DNA from: Diadophis punctatus similis
Lineage: Eukaryota > Chordata > Lepidosauria > Squamata > Dipsadidae
Reading direction: 5' to 3'
Assembly: GCA_023053685.1 (NCBI GenBank)
Contig: JALIGW010000005.1
Coordinates: 52,576,742 to 52,640,741, forward strand
DNA: 64,000 nucleotides
Shown: in pieces, positions 36,541 through 49,339 of the stretch
Layout: every line of letters starts with the position of its first letter
Position numbering within the stretch: the stretch's first letter is position 1
The notes under the pieces: generated by a model
Databases searched by the model: none
What the model was told of the DNA's origin: nothing
What the model saw: only the letters and a program-made list of their open reading frames with translations
Program-made: the position numbers and the translations under genes

Positions 36541-37268
36541 CAGGGGTCCCCAACCTTTTGGACCTCAGGGACGACTAAGGTCATAATTTTCAATCCCACG
36601 GACCAGTGGAGGGTTCCTACCAGTGCGGTCCACTCTATAGCACCGGTAGCGGCCCCTCTGGTGATGTCACAGTACCGGTGCGGTTGGTTGCCGGTGCCTG
36701 GGCGCCGCCATTTAAAAAATATATATTTTTAAATTTTCTTCTGTGCATGCCCAGAAGCCGAGCTTCCGGCACTGCGCATGTGCTGCCTTCCTACCCCACA
36801 GAGAGTCTAAGCAGGGGAGGATGGCTGAGGGAGCACATGAGACACTGAAAGAATGGGCGGCAGGAGCTATCTCCATTCCCCTCCCTTCAGCAGTCCAAGA
36901 AGCCACGAACACACGGTGATGATCCTAGGCATTTTTGCATGTTCGAGGCTTCTCAAGCTGCTGAGGGGAGGGGGAACAGGCGGCAGGAGCCTAGGATCAT
37001 CGAATGGGGAGAAGCATTCAGGCCGGACGGAGCCTCCTAGAAGAACCACTGCTGCGGTCTTGCTGCTCCCGCTGCGGGGGGCTGCATTGCGGGTGAACAA
37101 TACCCCCTGCTTCTCCGGCCGCTGCCAAGCTCCCGAGGCCCACGCCCCCCGGTCACATGGCTGACAAGCCACACCCACAAAATAAGCCACGCCCACAGAG
37201 TGGTAGTAAAAAAATTAGGAACCCGCCCCTGCCACGGACCCTAATTCATAATTTTAAGTCCCTCAGAG
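36541..37268 (+). mobile_element. hAT-like element interrupted by another hAT
   Basis: It begins CAGGGGTCCCCAACC, followed by 'ttttggacctcaggga', a terminus also seen at 61480. After about 63 bp it is interrupted by a second element (36604-37231) and resumes with 'ccacggaccctaattcataa'. Its far end is not preserved. Confidence 0.65.
36604..37231 (+). mobile_element. hAT-type MITE nested in another hAT, perfect TSD
   Basis: Starts CAGTGGAGGGTTCCTACC and ends TAGGAACCCGCCCCTG. The octamer CCACGGAC at 36596-36603 is repeated exactly at 37232-37239. Both ends match the reverse complement of the MITE at 10069-10753. It has a GC-rich core with no transposase. Confidence 0.88.
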
Positions 37269-37271
37269 TTC

Positions 37272-37414
37272 CAGTGGTGAAATCTAAAAATTTTCCCTAC
37301 CAGTTCTGTGGGTGTGGCTTCAGGTGGGCGTGGTTTGGTGGTCAGGTGACTGGGTGGGCATTGCCAACTTGTAAAATGTGGTGAAACTCACTTAACAATG
37401 CTCTTGCTTAGCAA
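37272..37414 (+). mobile_element. Truncated hAT-like MITE
   Basis: Begins CAGTGGTGAAATCT and has 'accagttctgtgggtgtggctt', as in the element at 14464. The right end is missing; a SINE follows directly. Confidence 0.5.
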
Positions 37415-37587
37415 CCTGCAATTTGGCAGTTCAAATCTCACCAGGCTCGAGGTTGACTCAGCCTTCCATCCTTCTGAGATTGGTAAAATGAGGACCCAGA
37501 TTGTTGGCGGCAATATGCTGACTCTGTAAACCACTTAGGAGAGATGTAAATGAAGTTGTATATAAGTCTAAGTGCTATTGCTATTAT
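37415..37587 (+). mobile_element. tRNA-derived squamate SINE, 5'-truncated
   Basis: It shares the B-box phrase 'gttcaaatctcacc', 'ggttgactcagccttcc' and the 'tatataagtctaagtgctattgctatt' tail with the copy at 29302. The A-box half is missing or replaced. Confidence 0.8.
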
Positions 37588-37639
37588 GTTTGTGTGATGG
37601 GTGACTATATCAATGAATAATAAATAAATGCTGCTAATA

Positions 37640-37975
37640 AAGCAAAGGTTATTTTAGGCAGCCTCCACTGAAGAATACTTTCAAAAATGTGGGAAGTAAT
37701 CATTTTTCCTTCTTTCGGTTTGGTCAAAGCCCACTTCAAGTACTGTAAACAGTTCTGGGCACCATCACCATAACAATTCAGAGAAATTAGGATGGGTTCA
37801 GAGAATGGCAAACAACATGATCAAGGATATTTCTCTATGAAGAGATATTGATGAAGCTGGAAATGCTAGCCTTGAGAAAAATGTCTGGGGGTGGATCGTG
37901 AATGGGTGGAAAGGAGCAATTAAGATAGTATTCTTCAAGTACTGGAAGTTTTGTCATATAGAATAAAAACTAATT
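37640..37975 (+). mobile_element. CR1-like LINE ORF2 relic
   Basis: The plus strand encodes, through several stops, a stretch around KYCKQFWAPS followed by charged residues. This matches the conserved C-terminal part of CR1-type LINE ORF2 (EYCxQFWAP and then the 'VQRRAT' region). It is heavily decayed with unclear ends. Confidence 0.6.
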
Positions 37976-38836
37976 TGAATTGAGTCATTCAGTATAATTA
38001 TTTTGGTTGATCCTCTTTCAGTTAAATTTTTTAAAACAATAGTTTAGTTTTAGTGTTAGAACATGTCTCCATATTTTATTTAAAATGTCAATAACTTCTA
38101 ATTGTCCAGAAAAAATGCTACAATGTAGTCTATATGGTTGTTCCTTATATGTGTCCAGATGCCGCAAACTGTGGTGTCCTGTTTTCTGAAAGCATGCCAT
38201 GTTGTGCATCTTTATACCAGAACAAGAGCAACTGCATAATAAGATACAAAGCCAAGATTAAGGTTTTTGTCTTTATGCATAAGACGTAAAGAGATTGGGA
38301 CTGAGATACATGACAGATCACTTTGACAGGGCAGTGCATATCAAATACTAAGACTGAAAAGGCCCTCCTGCATTTAGCAGATATCTGGTGGCAGGTCTTC
38401 TTACCCATGGAACTGACTAGATGTCCATCATTTTAGCACTTCATAGAGATCTAAATCTTCACTTAGGTAAACTAAGGTTATTACGGATAGGTCTGTAAAC
38501 TTCAAAAGTTTATAAAAAAAATCACAAAAATCCAAAAACCAAGTTGAACATTTAAAAAGTCACATTTTGCCATGGTTATGTTCCCAAGATAACATGCAGT
38601 TCTTAAGGAGTTAGATAGTGAGGCTGTGCAGAGCTTCAGTTCAAAGGCAACGATTCCAGGAAAGACACAGCTGCATTAAGGAATTGCAGACAGAGGTCAC
38701 ATTTCTGCTCCTATATGTTCTGAAGTAGCACCTTGCTTTCAAATCTGAGGCATTCTACAGGCCTGCTAGAAAGTTCAAGGCCTCTCTTACAACTCATATA
38801 ATTTTCAAGACCACATGTCATTTTTATACATGGGAA
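37976..38836. other. Non-coding, no recognised feature
   Basis: No gene or repeat recognised. Confidence 0.5.
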
Positions 38837-38860
38837 AGAGAAAGAAGAAAGAAAGACAAA

Positions 38861-38912
<52 letters not shown>

Positions 38913-38990
38913 AAAAGAAAGAAGGAAGGAAGAAAGGAAGGAAGGAAGGAAGGAAGGAAGGAAGGAAGGAAGGAAGGAAGGAAGGAAAAG
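38837..38990 (+). repeat. (GAAA)n-(GAAG)n compound microsatellite
   Basis: About 15 GAAA units grade into about 13 GAAG units, all purines on the plus strand. Confidence 0.97.
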
Positions 38991-40499
38991 AAAACATGAT
39001 GTGAGAAATTTTCACAATTGCTTCTTCAATGCAAGAGATTCCAAACATAAATACCCATTGCCTATAATAGATTTGAACAGGGTTTTCAAACTTTCACTGT
39101 GCATAGATAAAAATGTATTGTCTATACCTGTAAAGGAAAAAAATGGTTTGTTGGATCATTGGTGCTGTCAAGCGTTAACCAGCAGTAGAGTCATTTATTT
39201 TCTGTTAATACAGACTTAGAGGCAATCTATGCAACCAGCAGATTGATAGAGAATTCTTTTCATCTCATAGAGCAGATATTGTTCAGGTACATACTCTTTC
39301 CAGATGGGAAGGAAGAAATCATTTTTTTGCAGCTAGATCATACAAAACAAACACCAACAAAAACAGAGCAGACAAGATAACACAAAAGATGGAAATTTAA
39401 TTTAAAGTTTAAGTTAAGCTTCATTTAAATATGAATGGTGACTCTTTTCTCCATGTAGTTCAGCTATCTTTTGTCTAGAAATATGAAGCACCCTGAAGGT
39501 CCTTTTGTTGCTTTCATTGTTAACTATATGAGACTGAAAGAAATTGCAAGGCTCTTTCCAACTTCAAAAAACATCACAGTGTGGCTAGTGAGTAATAAAG
39601 GCTGATAAATGCATGAAATGCCGATCAGAGTGAGAAAGAAGGGGAAAAAATTGGTCAGTTCATCTGCCTCTAGATGAGTTAAGAGAGATTCTCAGTCATG
39701 GAGGGTTGGAAACAACAGATCTCTCTGTTCCTCTTTTCCTATTCAACTTCCAATTTACAATAGAGGAAGTTAGAGAACCAGAATATATTAATTCTCTATT
39801 ATATTTTTCAGTATAATCTGAACTACTTGGTAATCTATATGCAATCTCTCAATATTCTTCAAGTACTCCTGTTGATTTGTGACATGGATATCATAAATTA
39901 GTGGGGGGGGGAATCACCTTTCCAAGCTTTTTTTTTGAAGAATTATTTCCCTCCCCCCACTTTACGTACCTTCTGACTTTGAATATTGTCAACAATTGAG
40001 TTCACACATGACGTTAAACATAAAGTGTATTGGTTCTGATTTTGAGTATGTTGAGTGAATTGAGCTACTGTGGGTATGCAATTCATGGTTTATTGCTTAG
40101 ATTGTTGTGAGAAAGAGATCTGACTAAGGACTAATGTGAATTCACACAAACAGCCTTTTGCTAGTAAACTAGTAAATATCTTTTATTAATAAACCCAACT
40201 AAGTGGCACAATCTAGTCATATTTGGCTGATCTAAAAAGCTAAGCAGATAGCCTACAAGACACCATTATGATCCCCTCCATATATCATGTGACAGCTACT
40301 AGTGCAACTGAACATCTAATATGAACCCTTATAGCAGTTTATACACAGACTCAAGCTCAAGTTTTCTTTCATATCATTGCTTGTTAATGATTTATGCAGT
40401 TTTCTTCATAAGAATGATCACCCACAGATCTTTGCATTGTTACTGTATAAAGTACTAATATATTTTCAAATTTTGTCTTGAAATGTACTACATAGTCTT
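38991..40499. other. Non-coding, no recognised feature
   Basis: No gene or interspersed repeat recognised. Short G- and C-runs occur at 39902-39910 and 39950-39958. Confidence 0.5.
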
Positions 40500-41326
40500 A
40501 GAACCTCAGAACGGGTTCGCAATTTGGGTGTCCTCCTAGACCCACAGCTAAAATTGGAGCAACATCTTTCAGCTGTGGCTAGGGGGACCTTTGCACAGGT
40601 TCGCCTGGTGCACCAATTGCGACCCTACTTGGAGAGGGAGGCACTACTCACAGTCACTCACGCCCTTATTACCTCCCGGCTGGATTACTGCAATGCGCTC
40701 TACATGGGGCTACCCTTGAAGAGTGTCCGTAGACTGCAATTGGTGCAAAATGCAGCTGCGCGAGCTGTGGTGGGTGTGCCTAGATACACCCACGTAACAC
40801 CTATTATCCGCCAGCTGCATTGGCTTCCCATTAGTCTCCGGATCTAATTTAAGGTGTTGGTTTTGACCTTTAAAGCCCTATATGGCTCAGGGCCAGGTTA
40901 CCTTTGGGACCGCATCCTGCCGCATACCTCCCTATGACCGGTTAGGGCCCACAGAGTTGGCCTTCTCCAGGTCCCATCGACCAAGCAATGCCGGTTGGCG
41001 GGGCCGAGGGGGAGAGCCTTCTCTGTGAGAGCTCCTCCCTTTGGAACCAACTCCCTCCAGAGATCAGGACTATCCCCACCCTGCTGGCCTTCTGTAAAGC
41101 AATAAAAACCTGGCTCTTCCGGCAGGTGGGGTGAAAGTGAGACCAATCAGATTATATTTGGGTCTCCTCCCTGGTTTTGAATGCTAGATGTTTTTTAACT
41201 TTTGTAGTTTTTAATTGTTATGATTTTATATTGATAAATGGATTTGACATGTTGTGAGCTGCCCAGAGTCCCCCGGGAGTTGGGCGGCATACAAATCTAT
41301 TTAAATAAATAAATAAATGTAAAAAT
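40500..41326 (+). mobile_element. 5'-truncated LINE (L2/CR1-like), 3' end
   Basis: The plus strand from 40524 encodes the C-terminal part of a LINE ORF2 beyond the catalytic reverse transcriptase core. Landmarks are GVLLD, LVHQLRPYL, SRLDYCNALYMGLP, RRLQLVQNAAAR and LHWLPI. A stop at 40845-40847 interrupts it, but recognisable codons run on to about 41000. The 3' end is 'gggcggcatacaaatc' with an (AAAT)n tail. This is a dead insertion copy. Assignment to the L2/CR1 group is from the protein pattern; the exact clade is not certain. Confidence 0.82.
40524..40847 (+). pseudogene. LINE ORF2 C-terminal fragment
   Basis: A 107-codon open stretch of the LINE. It lacks the endonuclease and the reverse transcriptase catalytic region because the copy is 5'-truncated, as usual for LINE insertions. 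It ends at an in-frame stop that replaces a sense codon before the conserved FKVLVLTFKAL segment. Confidence 0.8.
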
Positions 41327-41699
41327 AAATGAATTGCTGTGTAATGGTGGAAGAAGCAGTAGAATCGTTATTTTAAGAATAAAATATAAAAACCTGAATA
41401 AATATCAAATATCACAAAGAATAACTGTTATAATAAATGTTCTCAGGCCAAATATATTTTTCCCAAACTGGAATAAAAAGTGAAGAATTGGGGTATAAGC
41501 ATGTATGATCTTCTCCAGCAAACTTTGGGAAAAAATTGAATTAGAAGTATTTCATATACTGTATCTGCCTTTCACAATAAAGACACAAAACTAACTGGCT
41601 TTTATTTCTTTTATCATTTATTTGAAATAATTTCAAATGGATTATGTTAATATATGTTGTACAGGGGAACAGGCTGAATATGATATATAATGTTTTTAT
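41327..41699. other. Non-coding, no recognised feature
   Basis: AT-rich spacer between two LINE copies of opposite orientation. Confidence 0.5.
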
Positions 41700-42400
41700 G
41701 TTTTTTTATTTATTTTATTTGTCAAGTATGTATAAGATAACAGATATAAGTATAAACATGTTTATGAATACATGAAATGGATACAAATAAATGGGGACAT
41801 TAGGACAGGGATGGTAGACACGATGGTGCACTTATGCACGCCCCTTACAGACCTCTTAGGAATGGGGTGAGGTTGACAGTTGACAGTCTAAGGTTAAAGT
41901 TGTGGGGGTTTGGGAAAGAAACCACAGAGTCAGGTAGTGCATTCCAGGCATTGACCACTCTGTTGCAGAAGTCGTATTTTATGCAATCGAGTTTGGAGCG
42001 GTTTACCTTGAGTTTGTATCTATTGTGTGTTCGTGTATTGTTGTGATTGAAGCTGAAGTAGTCATTGACAGGTAGGACATTGTAGCAGATAATTTTATGT
42101 ATTACACTTAGGTCAGACCGAAGGCAGCATAGTTCTAAGTTTTCTAAGCCCAAAATTTCAAGCCTGGTGGCATAAGGTATTCTGTTGCGAACAGTGGAGT
42201 GGAGGACTCTTCTCATGAAATATCTCTGGACTCGCTCAATTGTATTAATGTCTGAAATGCAGTGCGGGTTCCAGACAGATGAGCTGTATTTAAGAATTGG
42301 TCTAGCAAATGTTTTGTATGCTCTAGTTAGCATACAAAATGTATGTACAAAATGTAGGGAAAATATATTCCTTGTTGGGAAGTGAAACACTGAGGATCTC
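41700..42400 (-). mobile_element. 5'-truncated LINE, minus strand
   Basis: The minus strand encodes a 181-codon ORF2 C-terminus (42390-41845). After it comes a 3' region ending in an A/T-rich tail near 41700 (the plus strand reads a T-run then 'atttattttatttgtc'). It is one of the best preserved LINE fragments in the window. Confidence 0.8.
41845..42390 (-). pseudogene. LINE ORF2 C-terminal fragment (CR1/Jockey-type)
   Basis: The 181-residue reading frame has the conserved post-RT pattern of non-LTR elements: AYKTFARPILKYSSSVWNP (residues about 24-42), IERVQRYFMRR, LGLENLELCCLRSDL and, near the end, FCNRVVNAWNALPDSVV. No stop interrupts it, unlike the neighbouring LINE fragments. It lacks the YxDD-containing core and the endonuclease, so it is not functional. 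In the family this region lies downstream of the reverse transcriptase palm. Confidence 0.82.
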
Positions 42401-42404
42401 TGCT

Positions 42405-42800
42405 AGCCATTTTGATTGAGAATTTTTGTGTCAACTCTTAACAACCACATAGGTTTTCTCCATAATGATCTCTCCCTAACCCATTCATCAGGTCTTCCAA
42501 TGGTGCCTCCATGGCTACTGTAACTGAGTCCATCCACCTTACTGCTCATGTTCTTGTCTCTTTCCTTCCACATTTCCCAGCATTAAAACCTTCTCCAGAG
42601 AGCTGGGTGTTTGCATAACATGTCTGAAATATGATACTTTGATCCTGGTTATGTCCACCTCAAGTGAAAACACTGAATTGATTTGTTGGTGATCCATTTG
42701 CTTGCTTTATTTATTGCTATCCATGGTATTGTCAGGAGTTTTCTCCCACACCAAATGCTAGTGCTTTCTGATTAGCCTTAATGAACTGTTGCAAAATTGT
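42405..42800 (-). mobile_element. BovB/RTE LINE 3' fragment
   Basis: The minus strand encodes, with interruptions, LSYFGHVM-like and SLEKVLMLG.VEGKR segments followed by a RWMDSVT segment. These are the characteristic C-terminus of BovB (RTE clade) ORF. BovB is abundant in squamates and known for horizontal transfer between reptiles and ruminants. The copy is old, with frame breaks. Confidence 0.75.
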
Positions 42801-42911
42801 TCTTTCATCTCCCCCCTCTTGAATCATACTATTATTTTCTACTATGTCTGTTCTGTTATGCAAGAAGAGAAACAAGATTCAGAAAAGATGAATCTGTAGA
42901 AAAATAGCAGA

Positions 42912-42914
42912 TGA

Positions 42915-43010
<96 letters not shown>

Positions 43011-43011
43011 A
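42912..43011 (+). repeat. (GAAA)n microsatellite
   Basis: About 25 pure GAAA units. Confidence 0.97.
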
Positions 43012-43496
43012 GCCGGATTAAAAATACTCTGGAAGGGTCTCTCTTAATTGAGTTGCAATCAGTTAGTATTGATCATTAAGGCTTTCTTTTATGAGCCTGC
43101 TGATGGTAATGATGATTATGATGGCAGTGGGTGATAATAGCATTGACTCAATGTGTAGCATTTGGGTCATAAAGAAAAGATGAAGATTTGTTACAATACA
43201 TTCTGATGATAATTACTTACTTCAGACTAAAGAAAAGTAACATAGGTACTCTTTTTCCACCATCACTGTCATGGATGTGGTTATATCTTTATTGTAATCT
43301 ACATAACCAGCAGTTGTGTATGTTATGTATATATGAACGCTAATATAGCTATGCATAAACAGACTGTATATATGAAAGATAAAACTTTACAACAAATGTT
43401 CAAATGTATTTAATATTAACTTGATAAATCCAAATCTTCACCTATAATTATTTACAATACTCTGCGTTTGTTCCCAACTTAGTTGACTAAAGACGT
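43012..43496. other. Non-coding, no recognised feature
   Basis: No gene or repeat recognised. Confidence 0.5.
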
Positions 43497-43531
43497 GTCT
43501 CTCTGTCTCTGTCTCTGTCTCTGTCTCTGTC

Positions 43532-43613
<82 letters not shown>

Positions 43614-43626
43614 AATCACACACACA
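43497..43626 (+). repeat. (CTCTGT)n-(CT)n-(CA)n compound microsatellite
   Basis: CTCTGT-type units grade into pure CT and then CA repeats. Confidence 0.97.
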
Positions 43627-46600
43627 TTAATAATCAGTTATAATCAAGTATAAACATTCTTGGAACTTTAGGAACCAGTTTCCCAGATTTTAGATTCTGA
43701 TATGCAAGTGAGATTAATTATTTTATTTCAGAAATTCACTGGTTGTAAATGTTCCGGAGGTGAAAAAAAAAGGGGGGGGGGCAGAAAAATAGAAAGGATC
43801 CATCTCGTTATTTTTTTCAACAACTTTAAAATAGGTTATATTTTTCTTTTGATTTAAAAGTACTTATTGTTCTCATCTAAACACATACACAAAAACTCTT
43901 TACAATTATATCATTTGTGTTGCACATTACGGTAGGACTGTACATAACAATTGCAGGCAAGGACATTGCATATGGAAAACAATTTAACTGACACATATTT
44001 TGTAAGCAGGAGAGGGTTGGGTCCATGTTGTCTTGCATGTGACAGCTCTACTCATTTGATAGGCCATAATGTTAATTTGAGGTCTTGTTTCAATTTGCAA
44101 ACACTGGTTTTATCTTTTTTGTTTCCCTCACTAAAAAATAAGAAAGCAAAGGAACTTTTTGACTAGTTTATTATTGGAGAATGTTTTCACTTCTCCAATG
44201 AGATACGTGATTGTTTTTATTTCCAGGAGTAGATAATAATGCTGAAGCAATAATAAAATGAAAAAAAAGGAAGGGAGGGGGGTAGTTCAAGGCAGCTAGC
44301 TCAGCACAGGAAGTTCACAGCCAGAGACTTAATTTCCCACACAATATAATGTGCAATGGGCCCATTAACATAGATGAATAGGCTCTTTAAAGGTTTTTTC
44401 CCCTCTTTGCAGATATGCAGCTGCCACTGAATGGCTATATGTTAATAAGGCACTCACATGCCTATTCTTCAGGTACAGCTCTGCATTCTCTACCTAGGTA
44501 ATCTCCATCTAGCAAAAGCTATTAGGGGTTGTATCTGCTACCACACCTTCAATTATATTAACACCTGCACAGATAATCCCACAAGGTAAACTAGTAGGGG
44601 GTCAGTGGTCTAAGTACATCCCCTCCATTCTTTGTATCTCTGAGGAAAGGGGAGGGGGTAAAGTGGAGGTATAGTATTTTTTTTTCTTTTTTAAGTAAAG
44701 TCACTTCTATTTCACATTAGTGGGGACATTCTGAAGGGGGAGGAAAAGCTTAGGAAATTGTCATTTCTTCAAATCACTGACAGCCTGTAGTGGCAAGTGT
44801 AATGGAAAGCCAGTGTCCACATTGTTATGCATGGCCCTCATGTAGATACATGCGGGTGGATTAAGTTTGTTTCCAAAGGATCCATTGTCCTGGCTGTTAA
44901 TTTGCAGGACTCTTGACAGTTGAGGCTGAAGGGTTTACATCCTTTCTGTTTACTTAGATGCGGTGTGCCCTAGCTTTGTTTAGTTCCCTCTGCTGCCCCT
45001 TAAGGCCTGGCAAAAGATACATTTATCTTTATTAATGACAATGGTATTGCCCAAAATGGTAGAGAAAATAATGATACTTACAGCATTATTAATTCTTATC
45101 TTTTGCTTTTTATTTTCCATTCATGGTCACATGTATTGTCCTGTAAACAGTCTTATAATTCTTCTTCAGATCTATTTTTTAAAAAAAATGAGCTACTAAT
45201 TTTTTTAAAATTAATTTATTGATTTACTGAGGTTTCTGTGTTTTCCCATCAACTAGATTCTGAATGGCTTGTAAAATAATGAAATACAATATTTTAAATT
45301 AAAACAATGTGTTAAAGGAAGTATTGTCAATATATTAATTCCATTGTTAAAGCAATTTGGGGAAAGTAAATGCAGTTTATGACTAGTTTTGATTACTTCT
45401 AGTAACAGTAAGACTTTGGATGCTAACTATGACTACACCAAAGTAGACACTAGAGTACAATGGGACTTATTCCTGAGTAAGCTGGTATATCAATGTTCTT
45501 TGTTAGCTCATTGCTTTCTTTAGTTACCTTTCTTTTCCTTATTTCATTTTTAAAAAATTCATCCAATGTTTTATAGCAAACATGAAAATGTCTTTTGCCA
45601 AATAATAATTTTGCCATGATTTCTGGTATTATATTGTTGATTTTCAATAGGAATTAAGTATACTACAACAATAGGCATTTACATAAAACTCTCCTTCCTA
45701 CTGAGATCTAAGCCAAGGAGACTCTAATGGCTTTTCATTTTAACTTGTCAAAGATGTTGAGAAATGTTAGTTTTTCAACTCTGAGCTAAGAGCTCGGAAT
45801 AAGCACACACTATAGAAAAGTCATGATTCTAATCTGAAGCAAGGGGCTTGATTGAAAAAGAATATTACAAAAAAACCTGAAAACTTATGGTTGAGTTGCT
45901 CAAGTTGTTTCACATCTCCCTTTATAAGTAAATCAGCCAACTATATGCTTTGTACCATAATAGCCCAAAAGAAAAATCAGATGTACTGTATAGGAAATTA
46001 TATTGTTTATACCATGAAAAATTGGCTGAGAACTATATTTGTTATTAATGTTAACAAGATGAACTGGCATTACCATAGCAAACTGGCATAGCCACTGGAA
46101 ATGTTGAGGAAAGTATTGGCACTTTTTAAAAATATTATCTTTTTTTGTGCTAGTCAGAAAATAGTAGAAATTGGATCTGATGGATTTGAAACATTAGAGA
46201 ATACTACTTGTATCTCCTAGAAAATGTGAGAAGTTTTTTCAATATATGGCATTATTTTTCTAAGATTTATTCCTGATGATATAGATATATAATTTATACA
46301 GAATTTTAGAATGCATTGGCTGGAAAGAAGTGTCACTGAATGCAGTAGGACTTATTTCTGAGAAATATACATACTCTCTCTGGCTTAAAATCAGGTAGAC
46401 CTTCTTGGAAAAAAAAGTTTCATTGAATGTACTTGTTTTGAGGTATTCAGTGCTATTTAACAAATTAGTAAATAATTTGCATTCTATATTCTATATATTC
46501 TATATTGTTTTGTATTCTCCCCATCTCTTTAGTGAGCAATTTATTTGTATGTGTTTAGAGATGGTTAAGTTCATAACTGAGAAATTTGTCAAAAGATGAA

Positions 46601-46832
46601 ATCAACATTCACAGAAGAAAATACTGGGGTTTAAAATCCTTCCCCCCCATTTAAATTATATACTCTCTAATTTGTATTTTAAACCTTTATTAACATTTAT
46701 GCATTCAATTTTTATGCACTGAGTAACTGGAATTTTCTGGACAATTTCAGTATGATTTAAAAGAGAAATATTAAACTCATAAAAACTGTTAAATCGGTAG
46801 CATGCAGGAATCTTCACAGGACAGATTGTATA
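43627..46832. other. Unique non-coding DNA, possible conserved block
   Basis: No coding exon or interspersed repeat recognised. About 44260-45010 is less AT-rich than its surroundings and free of simple repeats, and may be regulatory. This is only a composition-based impression. Confidence 0.45.
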
Positions 46833-46834
46833 TA

Positions 46835-47363
46835 CAGTGAACCCTCGCTATATCGCGGTTCACCTTTCACAGTCTCGCTGCTTCACGGATTTGCATCATG
46901 CATTGTGTTCTACATTCTGATTGGCTAAACAGTCTCTCCACTTCTTCTGATGCAGCGGCTCAGTCAGAAGAGCAGTGAAATACACGTGAGTCACTATTTG
47001 TCCTACTGTACTTTGTATTTTTTTTCATAATCATTTTTCATTTTCTCCCGTTCTAATCCAATGACTCGGGTCGTGGTGGGGCGGTGCTGATCTCCGCAAT
47101 TTGAAGCCTTCAGTTCGTATTGATGATTAAAATTATTATTTTACAGTACAGTAGTTATTTGTAAAAAAAACGTTTATACAACACTTTTATTTGTTAAACA
47201 AATGCTTGGGCCTGTAAAAAGGTTTTGTTCTTTGGTTTCAATGTATTATGGAGTATTTCATTGTATAATAATTATAAAAATAATAAAGGTTACTACTTCA
47301 CGGATTTCGCCTATAACGGGTTCTTTTTGGAACGTAACCCCCACGAAAAACGAGGGTTCACTG
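46835..47363 (+). mobile_element. Tigger-like MITE flanked by TA
   Basis: It starts CAGTGAACCCTCGCTATAT and ends AACGAGGGTTCACTG. The ends are inverted repeats (CAGTGAACCCTCG) flanked on both sides by the dinucleotide TA (46833-46834 and 47364-47365). TA targets and this TIR type point to the pogo/Tigger branch of Tc1-mariner. No transposase ORF remains. Confidence 0.85.
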
Positions 47364-47365
47364 TA

Positions 47366-49339
47366 TACACATTTGTAAGCGTCACCATCTCAATATAATG
47401 CTAATACTTAAAATCAATATTAATTTCAAAAATGCCTAGAAGTCTTCATCTGGTCTTGAAAATACCTCAAGGTGGACAGCATAATTATTTTTCTTAGTTA
47501 ACAGATCCTCATGAAAAAGAATTTTATTTTTCTTATGACTATCCTTTCAACTGAATTTGTTGAACTTAAGAAGCTTACATAGCACTTTTTAATTTATGTA
47601 CTGCATTTTTATACTGCTGGACTTATGACTCCTAGTGGTGTATCATGCATAAAACAATACTCCAGGACAATAAAGTCAAGATATGATAAAATAAAATTAG
47701 TTAGTACAAATAAGCACTAAGCCAAATCGAGACTGTTTTCACAGTTTGAATGTCCTCTAGGACAATTCAACTCTCAACAACTTCCAGAAAACCATTAAAT
47801 AATGAGTGTGTCTGCCCAACTATCCCATTGCATGTGAATGATTGCAAAACATTGTTTGTGGACTCCTACTCCCTTTATTGAACAAATCTGGGAAACAATG
47901 AATAAATTTTGATGAGGTGTTTGGACTGCATTGATCAGATAGGCTGATTCCATATGGAGGAGTGTTCATCTTAATACTTAGATTCCAAGCCATATAAGTT
48001 TTATAGGTTAAAATGAGCATTTTGAATAGTACATATAAACTTTTGATATCTAATACAATGCCTTAAATTCAACTATTATATGACTGTGGTGAGTATGGTT
48101 GCCAATATATACCTTATTAGATTTTAGACCATTCAAGTCATTCCTTGTAGAGCTACTGCATCTGGCTAATTCTGTGATTTATCACTGTCAGGTCTTCCAG
48201 CTTCAGGCAGGGCTATAACTGGTGCATCATCTGGAGCTGGCATCCACCTGCCTACTTCGAAGTAAGCATGAATCCAGGAGACCCAAGTCACAGACCTGTT
48301 CTTTATAAAGGGATCCATCCCATCCAAGGTGTCCAGTGATCCTTATGGCAGAAACTGAAGAATCCTATTGGGTTTCATCTTCAACCTATTTCAGCTTTTA
48401 ATAATCTTATCCTCATAGTAGCACTCTGGACTGAAAGTTAGATACTGACCCACAGCCAAGCAGCGATCTTTCATGGTTGAAGCTTGCATATCAGTCCAAT
48501 CTTTAGTGAGGACACCTGAAGGAAAGCTACTAAGAATGTTCATCACAATCCATTTTGAATTTTCAGAATCAGAATAAACACCTTGTCTTGAGTGAAGGGA
48601 ATCACAATGTGGAGCACCCTGAGAATTAAAAACTTGCTTGTTCATGACATAAAAAGAAAAGAAAGAAAGGAAAACCCACCTTCTTTGCAATCTGATTTAT
48701 CTTGCCTTCTTCATATGTAATATGGATGGAAAACAACTTGCATAATTCATGAAGATGCCAGTAAACAAATATAGGCTATAAATGAATCAAGTTGCATCTG
48801 TAATGCCATTCCCTGCCTATTGCTGAATACAGATTTTGACAGGTTATTAAAACTATGCATGTTCCCCTTACCAAGTCAACATCACTATTAAATACCACCA
48901 CATACAAATTAATACATATAATAGCTGCAAAGCCCAACATCTGAGTCACTTCATAGAATGCTACCATACAAATAGTTTTCAACATGTCTGCTCCTAGGCA
49001 TTCCACTCTCCATTGTATGATACAATCTACTGAAAGGATAGTAGATTGCAAACAGTGAAACATTTCTATTTGTCTCTTCTTGAAAAAGAAATACACCTTC
49101 AGCAATCCCTATAAAAGTGTTTAGCCAACAAATAATAAGCACAGGAAATACATGTGGCCCCTCATTATCTGCGAGGTTTTGTTCTAGCTGGCTGCTGTTG
49201 TGGTAAAAAGGGAGAATTAGAGAATTAAGCCAAACTGCTTTGTCTAATCATGAAAAGCATATGAAAATTTAGGACAATATCATTTGTAAATTAGTCATGA
49301 CAGAGGAAAAAGAAGCAGAATAGGAACTGGTAATGGGAA
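47366..49339. other. Non-coding, no recognised feature
   Basis: No recognised repeat or gene. A 99-codon minus-strand ORF (48391-48690) resembles no family I know and is probably chance. Confidence 0.4.

Noticed and set aside
48391..48690. 99-codon minus-strand ORF
   Set aside because: No recognised domain, no splice context and no neighbouring coding signal. Such length is expected by chance at this scale.
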